A DNA stretch of 64,000 bases from Nocardia asteroides (GCF_900637185.1 NZ_LR134352.1:5322001-5386000), one strand, 5' to 3'; shown: positions 36,152 through 45,786, numbered from the stretch's first letter. Numbers and translations: made by a program. Notes: generated from the sequence alone by a model not told the origin.

Positions 36152-36751
36152 CTACCTGTTCTTGCCGAGCAGGCCGAGAGCGGCGCGCAGGGCGACGGAG
36201 GTGGTGGCGGTGGGCTGGTCGGCCAGCACGGTGTCGACGGCCTGTTCGGCCTGTTTGACCGGGAAACCGAGCCCGACCAGCGCCTCGGTGACCTGCTCGC
36301 GGACCGGGGTGAGCGGTGCCTGCGCGCCGGGCGGACCGGCGGGCACCGGCACCAGGTTCACCTTGTCGCGCAGTTCCACCACCATGCGTTCGGCGCCGCG
36401 CTTGCCGATGCCGGGCACCCGGGTGAGCGCGGCGACATTGCTCTCCGCCAGCGCTTTGCGCAGCGCCTCCGGTTCCAGGACGGCCAGCACCGCCAGCGCG
36501 AGCTTCGGGCCGACGCCGGACACGGTCTGCAGCAGGCCGAACAGGTCGCGGGCCTCGGTGTCGGCGAAGCCGAACAGCGTCATCGAGTCCTCGCGGACGA
36601 TCATCGCCGTGTACAGCCGGGTCTCCTCGCCGCGGCTGAGCCCGGCCAGCGTCGCCGGCGTGACGTTGAGCCGGTAGCCGACGCCGGCGGCTTCGATCAC
36701 CACGTGATCGAGCGCGAGCTCGAGTACCTCGCCGCGTACCGACGCGATCAC
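36152..36751 (-). CDS. ruvA: Holliday junction DNA-binding protein RuvA
   Basis: 199 residues. [25 protein letters not shown] starts the OB domain; two helix-hairpin-helix motifs follow ([16 protein letters not shown] and [19 protein letters not shown]), and a C-terminal UBA-like domain ends [13 protein letters not shown] start overlaps the ruvC stop by 4 bases. Confidence 0.98.
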   Translation of the reverse strand: MIASVRGEVLELALDHVVIEAAGVGYRLNVTPATLAGLSRGEETRLYTAMIVREDSMTLFGFADTEARDLFGLLQTVSGVGPKLALAVLAVLEPEALRKALAESNVAALTRVPGIGKRGAERMVVELRDKVNLVPVPAGPPGAQAPLTPVREQVTEALVGLGFPVKQAEQAVDTVLADQPTATTSVALRAALGLLGKNR

Positions 36752-37317
36752 CCGCGCACCACCTTCCGTTGTTCGGCGAGCCGTTGTTCGTAGCGGCGGC
36801 GGACCTCGTCCGCCTGTGCCTGCGCGGCCGCCATCCGGTCCATCAGCGGCGCCCGCCAACAATGACAGATCGCCAGGGCGAGCGCGTCGGCGGCGTCGGC
36901 CGGTTTCGGCGCGACCTTCAGTCCGAGTATCCGGGTCACCATGGCGGTGACCTGTGCCTTGTCGGCGGTGCCGTTGCCGGTGACCGCGGCCTTCACCTCG
37001 CTGGGCGTGTGGAAGGCGACCCGGATCCCGCGCCGGGCCGCGGCCAGCGCGATCACCCCGCCCGCCTGCGCGGTGCCCATCGCGGTGCGCACGTTGTGCT
37101 GGGCGAAGACCCGCTCGATGGCGACCGCTTCGGGCCGGTGGGTGTCCATCCACTCCTCGGCGGCGTCGGCCACCGCCATCAGCCGCAGGGCGAGTTCGGC
37201 GTCGACCGGGGTGCGCACCACCCCGACGTCGACGGCCGCGATCTTGCGCCCCGGTCCGCTGTCCACCATGCTGAGCCCGCACCGGGTGAGCCCGGGATCG
37301 ACGCCCATCACCCGCAC
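36748..37317 (-). CDS. ruvC: Crossover junction endodeoxyribonuclease RuvC
   Basis: 189 residues. Catalytic acidic residues are in [19 protein letters not shown] and [13 protein letters not shown]. Cuts Holliday junctions after RuvAB migration. The GTG at 37317 follows GAAGGGG at a normal distance and gives the family length (about 188); the in-frame GTG at 37338 would lie inside the LexA box, so it is less likely. First gene of ruvCAB. Confidence 0.97.
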   Translation of the reverse strand: MRVMGVDPGLTRCGLSMVDSGPGRKIAAVDVGVVRTPVDAELALRLMAVADAAEEWMDTHRPEAVAIERVFAQHNVRTAMGTAQAGGVIALAAARRGIRVAFHTPSEVKAAVTGNGTADKAQVTAMVTRILGLKVAPKPADAADALALAICHCWRAPLMDRMAAAQAQADEVRRRYEQRLAEQRKVVRG

Positions 37318-37336
37318 CGGCAGCCCCTTCGAAGAC

Positions 37337-37359
37337 ACGAACAGTTGTTCGAAAGTCTA
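37337..37359 (-). promoter_or_regulatory. LexA (SOS) box and -10 element of ruvCAB
   Basis: On the minus strand TCGAACAACTGTTCGT (37352-37337) matches the actinobacterial SOS box TCGAAC-N4-GTTCGA with one mismatch. A TAGACT -10 (37359-37354) lies directly upstream, so LexA bound here would cover the start of transcription. DNA-damage induction of ruvCAB is expected. Confidence 0.85.
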
Positions 37360-37500
37360 GATCATCCCCACCCGGTCACCGACCAGCGACACGGGCCCGC
37401 CCCGGTCACGCCGGCCCGAGCAGCCTTCGGTCCGTGGCACGTTGGGCCCGGTGGCGGGCCGGATCGGCGACGAGCCCGCGCTGGGTCCGACAGGTTGGGG

Positions 37501-38025
37501 TCAGTCGACGGTGGCGCTGCAGGAGACGAAGCCGAAGGTGCCCGAGGAGGTCTGCTCGTCGAGGACCTTGCCGTCGCGCAGGATCCGGCAGCTGACCGTG
37601 CCCTCTTCCAGGCCGGTGGTCGTCACGGTGAGGCTGCCCATCTTGGCGAAGCCGGAGACGGTGACGTCCTTGCGCCAGGGCACGCTGGTCGCATTGGCGC
37701 TGTTCTGGTCGAAATCGCCGGTGTAGTAGGTGATGTCGACCTGCGAGGCGGTGCCGCCGACCTCGTAGACCAGGTCGGCGCTGCTCTTGGCTTCCTTGTC
37801 GATCTCGTTGGCGGCCACCCCGACCAGCACCGCGCACCCACCGGCGAGCAGCACCAGCACCAGCACGATGCCACCGACGATCCACGGCCACACCGGCTTC
37901 TTCCTGGGCGGCTGCGGCGGGTACCCGTAGTTCTGCGGGTAACCCCCTTGCGGATAGCCACCCTGCGGGTACCCGCCCTGCGGATATCCCTGCTGGTACG
38001 GCGGCGGTGGCGGCTGGTAGGTCAT
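37501..38025 (-). CDS. MmpS-like membrane protein with Pro/Gly/Tyr-rich tail
   Basis: 174 residues. Residues 1-40 are a cytoplasmic tail with YPQGG repeated three times; a transmembrane helix lies at about 46-70. The outer domain has VYEVGGTASQVDITYYTG, SVPWRKDVTV and VSCRILRDGKVLDEQ, the pattern of MmpS transport-accessory proteins. MmpS proteins normally pair with MmpL lipid exporters; no mmpL is nearby. The tail resembles those of other actinobacterial membrane proteins and is of unknown use. The 141 bases between this gene and the ruvC LexA box contain no gene. Confidence 0.75.
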   Translation of the reverse strand: MTYQPPPPPYQQGYPQGGYPQGGYPQGGYPQNYGYPPQPPRKKPVWPWIVGGIVLVLVLLAGGCAVLVGVAANEIDKEAKSSADLVYEVGGTASQVDITYYTGDFDQNSANATSVPWRKDVTVSGFAKMGSLTVTTTGLEEGTVSCRILRDGKVLDEQTSSGTFGFVSCSATVD

Positions 38026-38110
38026 CGGTCCCCCTCGGGCACAAGCGGATAGAGCCGAGACACTACCCGACGAGGCCGACGCACCGTGGATTCCGCGGCG
38101 GGCCGAGCAC

Positions 38111-38620
38111 TCAGCCGAGGGCCGCCGTGAACGCCGTCAGCGCGTGGTCGTCGAACAGGACGAACCGGACCAGTTCCATCGCGGTGCCGGAGGCCCGCAC
38201 CGTCGCCACGGCGATCCGGGCGCCGTCGTCCATCGGCCAGCCGTAGATGCCGGTGGAAATCGCCGGAAACGCCACCGTCGTCGCACCCAGTTCGTCGGCC
38301 ACCCGCAGGGATTCGCGATAACAGGAGGCCAGCAGCGCCGAGCGGTCCTCGGTGGCCGACCACACCGGGCCCACGGTGTGGATCACCCAGCGCGCGGGCA
38401 GCTTGCCCGCCGTGGTCGCCACCGCCTGCCCGGTCGCCAGGCCCTTCCCGTAATGCGAGGCCCGCAGGTCGCGGCAGGCGGACAGGATCTCGGGCCCACC
38501 CTTGCGGTGGATCGCCCCGTCGACACCGCCGCCGCCGAGCAGTGAGGAGTTGGCGGCGTTGACCACCGCGTCGACCCGCTGATCGGTGATGTCGCCGCGC
38601 ACTGCCTCGAGTCGTGTCAT
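38111..38620 (-). CDS. Macro-domain O-acetyl-ADP-ribose deacetylase
   Basis: 169 residues, a single macro domain. GDITDQRVDAVVNAANSSLL with GGGGVDGAIH forms the ADP-ribose pocket, and AFPAISTGIYGWP is the second binding loop. Members of the MacroD class remove acetyl from O-acetyl-ADP-ribose or mono-ADP-ribose from proteins. ATG 38620 has GGGGCG upstream. Divergent from the SRPBCC gene. Confidence 0.93.
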   Translation of the reverse strand: MTRLEAVRGDITDQRVDAVVNAANSSLLGGGGVDGAIHRKGGPEILSACRDLRASHYGKGLATGQAVATTAGKLPARWVIHTVGPVWSATEDRSALLASCYRESLRVADELGATTVAFPAISTGIYGWPMDDGARIAVATVRASGTAMELVRFVLFDDHALTAFTAALG

Positions 38621-38725
38621 CGCCCCATTGTGCTGGCCGCGCCGCGCACGACACCACCGCGTTTCGCGGCGTACCGTCGAGATCGTCGCAGATCGTCGCT
38701 CCAGCCGAGCCGAGGAGAACCGCGC

Positions 38726-39226
38726 ATGCCCACACCCACGGGTGCCATCACCCCGACGCCCGACGGCCGCGACCTGGTGATCACCCGGTCGCTGGGGCTG
38801 CCGATCGAGGAGGTCTGGGCAAGGCTCACCGATCCGCATCTCACCGCGGGCTGGTACGGCACCTGGGAGGGCGAGGCGGGCACCGGCAACAGCATCCGGG
38901 TGCAGCTGCGGTTCGAGGAGGGCGAGCCGTGGACGGGGATGAACATCGACGAGTGCACCCCGCCGATCCACCTGGCGCTGTCGTCCACCGACCAGATCGG
39001 GGTGTGGCGGCTGGAGGTGACGCTGCTCGACACCGGCGCGGCCACCGAGGTGCGCCTGGTCCACCACCTCACCTCCGAGTACCAGCTCGCCGAGATCCCG
39101 CAGATCGGTCCCGGCTGGGAGTACTACGCGGACATGTTCGTCGCCGCCTGCACCCACACCGAACGCCCCGACTTCGCCGACTACTACCCGGCCATGTCGG
39201 GCTACTACGCCCAGCGCGCGTCCTAG
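38726..39226 (+). CDS. SRPBCC (START-like/AHSA1) domain protein
   Basis: 166 residues. LVITRSLGLPIEEVWARLTDP is the standard start of AHSA1-type SRPBCC proteins, followed by WYGTWEGEAGTGNSIRVQL and a C-terminal GWEYYADMF helix. They bind hydrophobic ligands or partners. ATG 38726 has GAGGAGAA upstream. Function not predictable. Confidence 0.85.
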   Translation: MPTPTGAITPTPDGRDLVITRSLGLPIEEVWARLTDPHLTAGWYGTWEGEAGTGNSIRVQLRFEEGEPWTGMNIDECTPPIHLALSSTDQIGVWRLEVTLLDTGAATEVRLVHHLTSEYQLAEIPQIGPGWEYYADMFVAACTHTERPDFADYYPAMSGYYAQRAS

Positions 39227-39237
39227 CCCGCGAACGC

Positions 39238-39272
39238 GTACTGCCCCAGCCGGATACCGGCCGGGGCAGTAC
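39238..39272. terminator. Bidirectional terminator between SRPBCC gene and yebC
   Basis: Arms 39238-39253 and 39257-39272 pair over 16 positions with one A-C mismatch and a 3-base loop, 11 bases after one stop codon and 14 before the other. Serves both convergent genes. Confidence 0.85.
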
Positions 39273-39286
39273 ACGGACGAGAAGGC

Positions 39287-40042
39287 TTACTCGTCGTCGA
39301 GCTGGGCGGCGACCTCGTCGGAGATCTCCACGTTGGTGTAGACGTTCTGCACGTCGTCGCTGTCCTCCAGCGCGTCGACCAGCTTGAGCACCTTGCGGGC
39401 GCCTTCGGCGTCGACCGCCACCGACACCGACGCCTGGAAGCCGGACTCGGCGGAGTCGTAGTCGATGCCCGCGGCCTGCAGCGCGCTGCGCACGGCGATC
39501 AGATCGCCGGGCTCGCTGATGATCTCGAAGGCGTCACCGTGGTCGTTGACCTCTTCGGCGCCCGCGTCCAGGACCGTCTCGAGCAGGTCGTCCTCGGTCA
39601 GGCCGTTCTTCTCGAGGGTCACCACGCCCTTGCGGCCGAACAGGTAGGCCACCGAACCCGGATCGGCCATGTTGCCGCCGTTGCGGGTCATCGCGACACG
39701 GACTTCGCCCGCGGCGCGGTTGCGGTTGTCGGTGAGGCACTCGATCAGCACGGCGACACCGTTGGGGCCGTAGCCCTCGTACATGATGGTCTGCCAGTCG
39801 GCGCCGCCGGCTTCCTCGCCGCCGCCACGCTTGCGGGCGCGCTCGATGTTGTCGTTGGGGACCGACGACTTCTTCGCCTTCTGGATGGCGTCGTACAGCG
39901 TCGGATTGCCCGCAGGGTCACTACCACCAGTGCGGGCCGCCACCTCGATGTTCTTGATCAGCTTGGCGAAGAGTTTGCCGCGCTTGGCGTCGATTCCCGC
40001 CTTCTTGTGCTTGGTGGTGGCCCATTTGGAGTGGCCGCTCAT
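39287..40042 (-). CDS. yebC: YebC/PmpR-family regulatory protein
   Basis: 251 residues beginning [20 protein letters not shown], the family hallmark, with [21 protein letters not shown] in the middle. YebC proteins have been described as transcription regulators and more recently as translation factors for proline-rich stretches. ATG has AAGGAAG upstream. Downstream of pdxT as in mycobacteria. Confidence 0.97.
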   Translation of the reverse strand: MSGHSKWATTKHKKAGIDAKRGKLFAKLIKNIEVAARTGGSDPAGNPTLYDAIQKAKKSSVPNDNIERARKRGGGEEAGGADWQTIMYEGYGPNGVAVLIECLTDNRNRAAGEVRVAMTRNGGNMADPGSVAYLFGRKGVVTLEKNGLTEDDLLETVLDAGAEEVNDHGDAFEIISEPGDLIAVRSALQAAGIDYDSAESGFQASVSVAVDAEGARKVLKLVDALEDSDDVQNVYTNVEISDEVAAQLDDE

Positions 40043-40133
40043 GCCCTACTTCCTTCAGGTCGGTTGCGCGTCTGCCCGGGCGGACAAGCTCGATCCAGCC
40101 TACTCGGACCGCGCGCGCCCGCGGACGGGGGCG

Positions 40134-40754
40134 TTACCGTGCCGAACGAACCAGGTCGACGAACAGTTCGTGCACCCGCAGATCGCCGGTCACCTCGGGA
40201 TGGAACGAGGTCGCCACGACATTGCCCTGCCGGGCTGCGACGATGCGGCCCTGCGCCGGGCCGTGCGGCACCCGGGCCAGCACCTCGACGCCGTCGCCGA
40301 CCCGCTCCACCCACGGTGCGCGGATGAACACCGCGCGCACCGGCGTGTCCAGTCCGGCGAAGTCCAGATCGGTCTCGAAGGAGTCGACCTGACGGCCGAA
40401 GGCGTTGCGCCGCACCGTCATATCGATGCCGGACAGGTGCTGGGCGTCGGCGCGGGTATCGAGCACCTCCGAGGCCAGCAGGATCATGCCCGCGCAGGAA
40501 CCGAAGGCGGGCAGGCCGTCGCGCAGCCGCGCGCGCAGCGGCTCGAGCAGGTCGAAGGCCTGCAACAGCTTCGAGATGGCGGTCGACTCGCCACCGGGCA
40601 GCACCAGCCCGTCGACGGCGGCCAGTTCGGACTCCCGGCGCACCAGCACCGCGTCGGCGCCGCAGTGCGCCAGCGCCGCGACATGCTCGCGCACGTCGCC
40701 CTGGAGCGCGAGGACACCGATGGTCGGCCGGACGGCGGCGGAGGTTGCGTTCAC
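40134..40754 (-). CDS. pdxT: Pyridoxal 5'-phosphate synthase glutaminase subunit PdxT
   Basis: 206 residues. [22 protein letters not shown], the nucleophile FGSCAGM (Cys87) and TSFHPE (catalytic His/Glu) define PdxT, which feeds ammonia to PdxS. GTG 40754 gives the normal length; the frame continues to 40796 but is not needed. pdxS lies 4 kb upstream, split off by tesB and other genes. Confidence 0.96.
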   Translation of the reverse strand: MNATSAAVRPTIGVLALQGDVREHVAALAHCGADAVLVRRESELAAVDGLVLPGGESTAISKLLQAFDLLEPLRARLRDGLPAFGSCAGMILLASEVLDTRADAQHLSGIDMTVRRNAFGRQVDSFETDLDFAGLDTPVRAVFIRAPWVERVGDGVEVLARVPHGPAQGRIVAARQGNVVATSFHPEVTGDLRVHELFVDLVRSAR

Positions 40755-40812
40755 AGCCGAGCAGCTTACGAGGCGGCCCGGTGTGCGCCCGCTCACGCCT
40801 CGCGGCGCGCTG

Positions 40813-41634
40813 CTACTTGTGACGCGGGGTGCGGATCAGGCCCTCCTGGACGACCGCGGCGACGAGATTGCCCTCGCGGTCCCAGATCTTGCCGCCGGTG
40901 AGGGCGCGGCCGAACCCGGCCGACGGGGAGGACTGGTCGTAGAGCAGCCATTCGTCGGCGCGGAACGGACGCAGGAACCACATGGCGTGGTCGAGCGAGG
41001 CGTCCTGGGTGGGTTCGCCGGGGTGAGCCACCTTGGACGAGCCGAGCAGCGTCATATCGCTCATGTAGGCGAGGGTGCACACGTGGAACAGCGGGTCGTC
41101 GGGCAGCTTGTGCCGGTACCGGAACCACACCTGCTGCTGGGAGACGTAGCCCTCGCGCTGGGCGACCTGCTCGGACGGGACGGTGCGGATATCCCAGTGC
41201 TCCCATTCGCGCATCGCCCACAGCCGCTCGGGGCTCAGGGTCACGCTGGCGTCGGGCAGTTCCTCCGGCCCCTCGACCGCGGGCATCACGTCCTGGTGCT
41301 CGGGCCCTTCGTCGCCGCGGTGGAACGAGGCCGACATGGTGAAGATCGCCTGCCCGTCCTGCACGCCGGTGACCCGACGGGTGCAGAAGGAACGGCCGTC
41401 GCGGATGCGCTCGACCAGGTAGACCGTGGGTTCCTCGGGATTGCCCGGCCGCAGGAAGTAGCCGTGCAGCGAGTGCACCTGGAACGCGGGGTCCACCGTC
41501 CGCACGGCCGAGACCAGCGCCCGGCCCGCGACCTGACCACCGAAGGTGCGCGTCAGCTGGGACTCGGTCGCCGCACCGCGGAAGATGTCCCGTTCCAGCT
41601 GCTCGATCTCGAGCGCCTCTTCGATAGTCGCCAT
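40813..41634 (-). CDS. tesB: Acyl-CoA thioesterase II
   Basis: 273 residues with two hotdog domains: [13 protein letters not shown] and [10 protein letters not shown] in the first, [20 protein letters not shown] with [10 protein letters not shown] in the second, as in TesB. Hydrolyses acyl-CoA to fatty acid and CoA. ATG 41634 fits the start of the conserved domain. Same gene order as mycobacterial tesB2 between pdxT and pdxS. Confidence 0.95.
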   Translation of the reverse strand: MATIEEALEIEQLERDIFRGAATESQLTRTFGGQVAGRALVSAVRTVDPAFQVHSLHGYFLRPGNPEEPTVYLVERIRDGRSFCTRRVTGVQDGQAIFTMSASFHRGDEGPEHQDVMPAVEGPEELPDASVTLSPERLWAMREWEHWDIRTVPSEQVAQREGYVSQQQVWFRYRHKLPDDPLFHVCTLAYMSDMTLLGSSKVAHPGEPTQDASLDHAMWFLRPFRADEWLLYDQSSPSAGFGRALTGGKIWDREGNLVAAVVQEGLIRTPRHK

Positions 41635-41713
41635 GCGCTCGAGATTAACCCGTCGCCGACCGCCTGGTCTGTCCGGCTCGGCGCTGCGGCGCGGAATTTG
41701 CTGTGATAGGCCG

Positions 41714-42328
41714 GTGCCGTCGTTCACGCCCCTGTCCCCCGCCGCGCTGGCCGGGCTCGTCGCCGATCGCTGCGCGGAGTTGTCCGGCCGCCGGGTGCTG
41801 GCCGTCGACGGCGCCGACGCGGCGGCCCCGCTCGAACCGGCCGAACTCCTCGCCGAGACGCTGACCGCGCGCGGCCGGTCGGCGGCGGTGGTGTCGCTGC
41901 ACGATTTCGTGCGGCCCGCCTCGGTACGGATGGAGTTCGGCCGCGAGGACGAATGGTCTTATCGCACAGCCTGGTTCGACTACGACGCGGTGCGCCGCGA
42001 GATCCTCGGCCCGCTCCGGACGACGGGTCGCTGGCTGCCCGCGCTCTGGGACGAGGACCGCGACCGGTCGGCCCGGGTTCCGGTGCGCACCGCGCCCGCC
42101 GATCTGGTGCTGATCCTGGCCGGTCCGATGCTGCTGGGCCGCGATCTCGACTTCGATCTCACCGTGCGCCTGGTGCTGAGCGAGCAGGCCGCGCGCCGCC
42201 GCACCCCCGCCGGGCAGCATTGGACGCTGCCCGCTCTGCGCGATCACGCCGCCGAGCACCCCGAGACGGCGACCTGGACGGTGCGCTGGGACCACCCAGA
42301 CCGCGCGGCGCTCCACATCGACCCGTAA
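41714..42328 (+). CDS. Uridine kinase-like protein with degenerate P-loop
   Basis: 204 residues. The layout follows the actinobacterial uridine kinase-like family: RVLAVDGADAAAPLEPAEL (about 27-45) stands where GxDxAGKTTLADEL is expected, then VVSLHDFVRPASVRMEFG, RTAWFDYDAVRREILGPL and LVLILAGPMLL. The Walker A lysine and Thr/Ser are missing (A-A-P-L instead of G-K-T-T), so nucleotide binding is probably lost. GTG start at 41714. Divergent from tesB over 79 bases. Probably no longer a kinase. Confidence 0.65.
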   Translation: MPSFTPLSPAALAGLVADRCAELSGRRVLAVDGADAAAPLEPAELLAETLTARGRSAAVVSLHDFVRPASVRMEFGREDEWSYRTAWFDYDAVRREILGPLRTTGRWLPALWDEDRDRSARVPVRTAPADLVLILAGPMLLGRDLDFDLTVRLVLSEQAARRRTPAGQHWTLPALRDHAAEHPETATWTVRWDHPDRAALHIDP

Positions 42329-42359
42329 GCCCCGCAACAGAACCCGGCCGGACACAGAA

Positions 42360-42393
42360 AGGCCCCGACCGGAACGACGTCCGGCCGGGGCCT
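42360..42393. terminator. Bidirectional terminator
   Basis: Arms 42360-42373 and 42380-42393 pair over 14 positions with one mismatch and a 6-base loop, between the kinase-like gene and the convergent lipoprotein gene. Confidence 0.85.
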
Positions 42394-42406
42394 CCCCCGA
42401 GCCTGA

Positions 42407-42904
42407 TCAGGCGCAGGCCACCGACTGCTGACCCAGGTTCGTCAGCATGGTGCACGCCCACACCTTCTGCACCTTCCACTTACCGTCCTCGGCCACGAAC
42501 GGCACATCCACCACATTCGTCTGACCGTTGACCGTGAAATTCGCCTTCGCGTTCACACTGTCACCGAACGAGGTCACCTCCGTCACCTGCACCTGGACAT
42601 TGGCGTCCTTGGCCGCCACCGCCAAACGGTTCGGCAACTCCGGATCGGCCTCGCCACCCTGCACGAAATCGGTCTTCTGCTCATTCGGGATCGACGGATC
42701 CAGCGCCGTGTTCAGCTGCGCGTTCAGCTGATCCACCGTCGGCACCGCAGGCAGATCCGCGGCGGCCGACGCCGACGCCTTCACACTGGTGGTGGTCTTG
42801 GCAGCGGGCTTGTCACCCTTGTCGTCACTGCACGCGCTCAGTCCCAGTGCGGCGACCACCGCCAGGCCCGCGATCGCGACACGTCCGGCCTTACCAAACT
42901 TCAT
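42407..42904 (-). CDS. MTB12-like lipoprotein
   Basis: 165 residues with a lipoprotein signal ending LGLSACSD (Cys at about 25) and a Lys/Thr/Ser/Ala-rich linker. The domain VPTVDQLNAQLNTALDPSIP with VQGGEADPELPNRLAVAAK and FVAEDGKWKVQKVWAC resembles the mycobacterial low-molecular-weight antigen MTB12 (CFP-2). Two C-terminal cysteines may pair. Function unknown. ATG 42904 has AAAGGACG upstream. The 216 bases to the IMPase-like gene hold its promoter; no clear element was recognised. Confidence 0.8.
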   Translation of the reverse strand: MKFGKAGRVAIAGLAVVAALGLSACSDDKGDKPAAKTTTSVKASASAAADLPAVPTVDQLNAQLNTALDPSIPNEQKTDFVQGGEADPELPNRLAVAAKDANVQVQVTEVTSFGDSVNAKANFTVNGQTNVVDVPFVAEDGKWKVQKVWACTMLTNLGQQSVACA

Positions 42905-43120
42905 CCACTCGTCCTTTACCTCGGGTCGGCGTCTTCGGCCCCAACGGGCGACGGCACGAACCCGCGCCAACCGACGCAGGCCTCGATGCCTCGGCCCGGA
43001 CGCTACCCAGCGATGGTGAGGAAACTCTGAGAACGGGGTCACGGTGGACTGTGAGACGCGCGACCCGACGCCGTGGAACACATCATGATTCGCGACGACA
43101 CGCCCTCCGCGCGGCGGCGG

Positions 43121-43903
43121 TCAGCGCAAGCCGGCGATCGCGGCGACCAGCCTGGCATTGGTGTCCGCGTCGGCGGCGGCGACGAGGCCGTACGGCGCGG
43201 CGCGCAGGTCCTGACCGGCCACACCGGTGACGGCGCAGCCCGCGGCCCGGCAGACGGCGACCGCCGCGGCGAAATGCACGCTGTCGCTCACCTCGACGCC
43301 GGTGACGTAGGCCGCGCGCCGACCCGCCGCGACCCACACCAGCGCCAGCGACGTCGACAGCGCGCGCGGATGGAACACCCCGGCGAACCCAGGCGCGTCG
43401 AACAGGGCCGCCGCGCTCGACCACGGCAGCGGATCGTCGAGATCCACATCGACCAGCAGATTGCCTGCGCTCGGTCGTAGTCGCCGGTCCGTGCCGTCGC
43501 GTCGGACGAACGCGCCGTCGCCACCGGTCCAGAACACTTCGCCGGAGAACGGGGCGCCGACGGCCGCGGCGGTGACGGTGTCGCCGGTGCGCAGGGCCAC
43601 GTTCACCGCCACCGACGGCGTGCCGACGGCGAAATTGCGGGTGCCGCAGAGCGGATCGATCAGCCAGGTCCGTGCGCTGCCCGCCGCGCCGCTCTCCCCG
43701 GATTCCTCGCCCACGAAGCGGTCGTCCGGGCAGGCGTCGGCCAGGACGTCCAGGATGGCCTGCTCCGCGGCCAGGTCGGCCTGGGTGGCGAAATCGTCAC
43801 CCACTTTCGCGTAATGGGTGAGTGGTCCGAGATAGGCCGAGCGGATGATCTCGGCGGCGACTTGTGTTGCGTGAACAGCGATTTCGACATCTGGGTGGCG
43901 CAC
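43121..43903 (-). CDS. Inositol monophosphatase-family protein with altered metal ligands
   Basis: 260 residues. RFVGEESGE (65-69) keeps the first metal-binding Glu. The next motif reads WLIDPLCGTRNFAVG (83-88) where the family has DPxDGT, so the second Asp is Cys. Near the C-terminus DSVHFAAAVAVCRAAG stands where WDxAAG is usual, so another Asp ligand seems to be His. The fold is kept but activity on inositol phosphates is doubtful. Start uncertain: GTG 43903 is chosen (GGAAACG upstream); GTG 43912 or TTG 43948 also fit. Confidence 0.75.
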   Translation of the reverse strand: MRHPDVEIAVHATQVAAEIIRSAYLGPLTHYAKVGDDFATQADLAAEQAILDVLADACPDDRFVGEESGESGAAGSARTWLIDPLCGTRNFAVGTPSVAVNVALRTGDTVTAAAVGAPFSGEVFWTGGDGAFVRRDGTDRRLRPSAGNLLVDVDLDDPLPWSSAAALFDAPGFAGVFHPRALSTSLALVWVAAGRRAAYVTGVEVSDSVHFAAAVAVCRAAGCAVTGVAGQDLRAAPYGLVAAADADTNARLVAAIAGLR

Positions 43904-43981
43904 CGTTTCCACGGTACGGACGGACCCGGACCGCCGACGGACGAACAAGTACCGGTCACATCTCGATCGCTCGGAACCACG

Positions 43982-44716
43982 TCAGCGGGCCAGGTACACC
44001 GCCAGGCCGAGACCGAGCACGCCGACGGTGACGCGCAGCAGGTTCGGCGGGATCACCTTCACCACGGGCGGGCCGCACCAGCCACCGGCCAGCGCGCCGA
44101 GGGCCAGGGCGAGAGCGGCCCACCAGTGCACCGGGCCGAAGGCCGCGAAGCCGACCGCGGCGACGAGGTTGGCGATGCCGAGCAGGAAGCTCTTGAGAAC
44201 CGAAGCGCTCCACACGGATTCGGAGGTGCACAGCAGCATCAGCGACAGATAGATCACCCCGGCGCCCGCGCCGAAGTAGCCGCCGTAGGTGGAGATCAGC
44301 AGGATGCCCGCGGGCACGATCCACGGCGCGCTCAGTTCACCGACGTGCTTGCGCACCAGCGGTTGCACCAGCAGGGCGAGCGAGGCGAGGGCGACCAGGA
44401 ACGGCACCACCACCTCGAACGCGCCGTCGGGGGCGACCAGCAGCGCGAGCGCGCCGAGCAGGCCGCCCAGCGCGGACAGGATCGCCCAGTGCACCAGCGT
44501 GCGCCCGCGGCCCACGAGTTCGCGCCCGGAATTGGCCGTGGCCCCCACCCCGACCGCCACCATCGCGACGGTGTTGGTGACATTGGCCGCCACTGGCGGC
44601 AGCCCGACTGCGAGCAGCGCCGGGTACGAGACGATCGAGGCCATCCCGGTGACGAAACCGACCAGGCCGGTGAAGAATCCCGCGACGACCAGCAAGAAGA
44701 AGTCGAGCGCGGTCAC
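43982..44716 (-). CDS. TauE/SafE-family membrane permease
   Basis: 244 residues and about eight hydrophobic helices. GFFTGLVGFVTGMASIVSYPALL and ANVTNTVAMV in the first half and GGYFGAGAGVIYLSLML in the second are the duplicated motifs of TauE/SafE (DUF81) proteins, which export sulphite or organic anions. GTG 44716 places the first helix near the N-terminus. Substrate not predictable. Confidence 0.88.
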   Translation of the reverse strand: MTALDFFLLVVAGFFTGLVGFVTGMASIVSYPALLAVGLPPVAANVTNTVAMVAVGVGATANSGRELVGRGRTLVHWAILSALGGLLGALALLVAPDGAFEVVVPFLVALASLALLVQPLVRKHVGELSAPWIVPAGILLISTYGGYFGAGAGVIYLSLMLLCTSESVWSASVLKSFLLGIANLVAAVGFAAFGPVHWWAALALALGALAGGWCGPPVVKVIPPNLLRVTVGVLGLGLAVYLAR

Positions 44717-44760
44717 AGTCCGACTGTACGGTACGTCCAATCGGCAGTTTTACATGGCTC

Positions 44761-44794
44761 GGCGGGTGCCGCGCTCGCGCACGACACCCGCCGG
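44761..44794 (-). terminator. Terminator downstream of pdxS
   Basis: CGGCGGGTG and CACCCGCCG form a 9-base-pair stem with a 16-base loop, 34 bases beyond the pdxS stop. Confidence 0.55.
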
Positions 44795-44827
44795 AGACGG
44801 TGTGGCGGTGGCCGAAGGGGCCTCAGA

Positions 44828-45748
44828 TCACCAGCCGCGCTCGGCGAGGCGGTGCGGCTGCGGGATCTCCTCGACGTTGATGCCGACCATGGCCTCACCC
44901 AGGCCGCGCGAGACCTTGGCCAGCACGTCCGGGTCGTCGTAGAAGGTGGTGGCCTTGACGATGGCGGCGGCACGCTGCTCGGGGTTGCCGGACTTGAAGA
45001 TGCCCGAGCCCACGAACACGCCCTCGGCGCCGAGCTGCATCATCATGGCGGCGTCGGCCGGGGTGGCGATGCCACCGGCGGTGAACATGACGACCGGCAG
45101 CTTGCCGGTCTGGGCGACCTCACGGACCAGCTCGTACGGCGCCTGCAGCTCCTTGGCGGCGACGAACAGCTCGTCCTCCGACAGCGAGGTCAGGCGGCGG
45201 ATCTCGGCGCGGATGGTGCGCATGTGGGTGGTCGCGTTGGACACGTCGCCGGTGCCGGCCTCGCCCTTGGAGCGGATCATGGCCGCGCCCTCGGTGATGC
45301 GGCGCAGCGCCTCACCCAGGTTGGTGGCGCCACAGACGAAGGGGACCGTGAAGTTCCACTTGTCGATGTGGTTGGCGTAGTCGGCCGGGGTGAGCACCTC
45401 GGACTCGTCGATGTAGTCCACGCCCAGGCTCTGCAGGATCTGCGCCTCGACGAAGTGGCCGATGCGCGCCTTGGCCATGACCGGGATGGAGACCGCGGCG
45501 ATGATGCCGTCGATCATGTCCGGGTCGCTCATCCGGGAGACGCCGCCCTGGGCGCGGATGTCGGCCGGAACCCGCTCGAGCGCCATGACGGCCACCGCGC
45601 CCGCGTCCTCGGCGATCTTGGCCTGCTCCGGGGTGACCACGTCCATGATCACGCCGCCCTTGAGCATCTCGGCCATGCCGCGCTTCACGCGGGCGGTGCC
45701 GACGGTGGTGGTGGTCTCAGGCGTAGTCACGGCTGTCTCCTGTGTCAT
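44828..45748 (-). CDS. pdxS: Pyridoxal 5'-phosphate synthase lyase subunit PdxS
   Basis: 306 residues, highly conserved TIM barrel: [79 protein letters not shown]. Makes PLP from ribose 5-phosphate, glyceraldehyde 3-phosphate and ammonia delivered by PdxT. ATG 45748 is preferred to an in-frame TTG at 45757. Confidence 0.98.
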   Translation of the reverse strand: MTQETAVTTPETTTTVGTARVKRGMAEMLKGGVIMDVVTPEQAKIAEDAGAVAVMALERVPADIRAQGGVSRMSDPDMIDGIIAAVSIPVMAKARIGHFVEAQILQSLGVDYIDESEVLTPADYANHIDKWNFTVPFVCGATNLGEALRRITEGAAMIRSKGEAGTGDVSNATTHMRTIRAEIRRLTSLSEDELFVAAKELQAPYELVREVAQTGKLPVVMFTAGGIATPADAAMMMQLGAEGVFVGSGIFKSGNPEQRAAAIVKATTFYDDPDVLAKVSRGLGEAMVGINVEEIPQPHRLAERGW

Positions 45749-45786
45749 GTGCGCCAATCAGGTCGCTCGGGGGGTTGACACCGTCG

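Noticed and set aside
37905..38000. Regular short repeats as a CRISPR-like array
   Set aside because: They are in-frame codons for the YPQGG tail of the MmpS-like protein, with no spacers.
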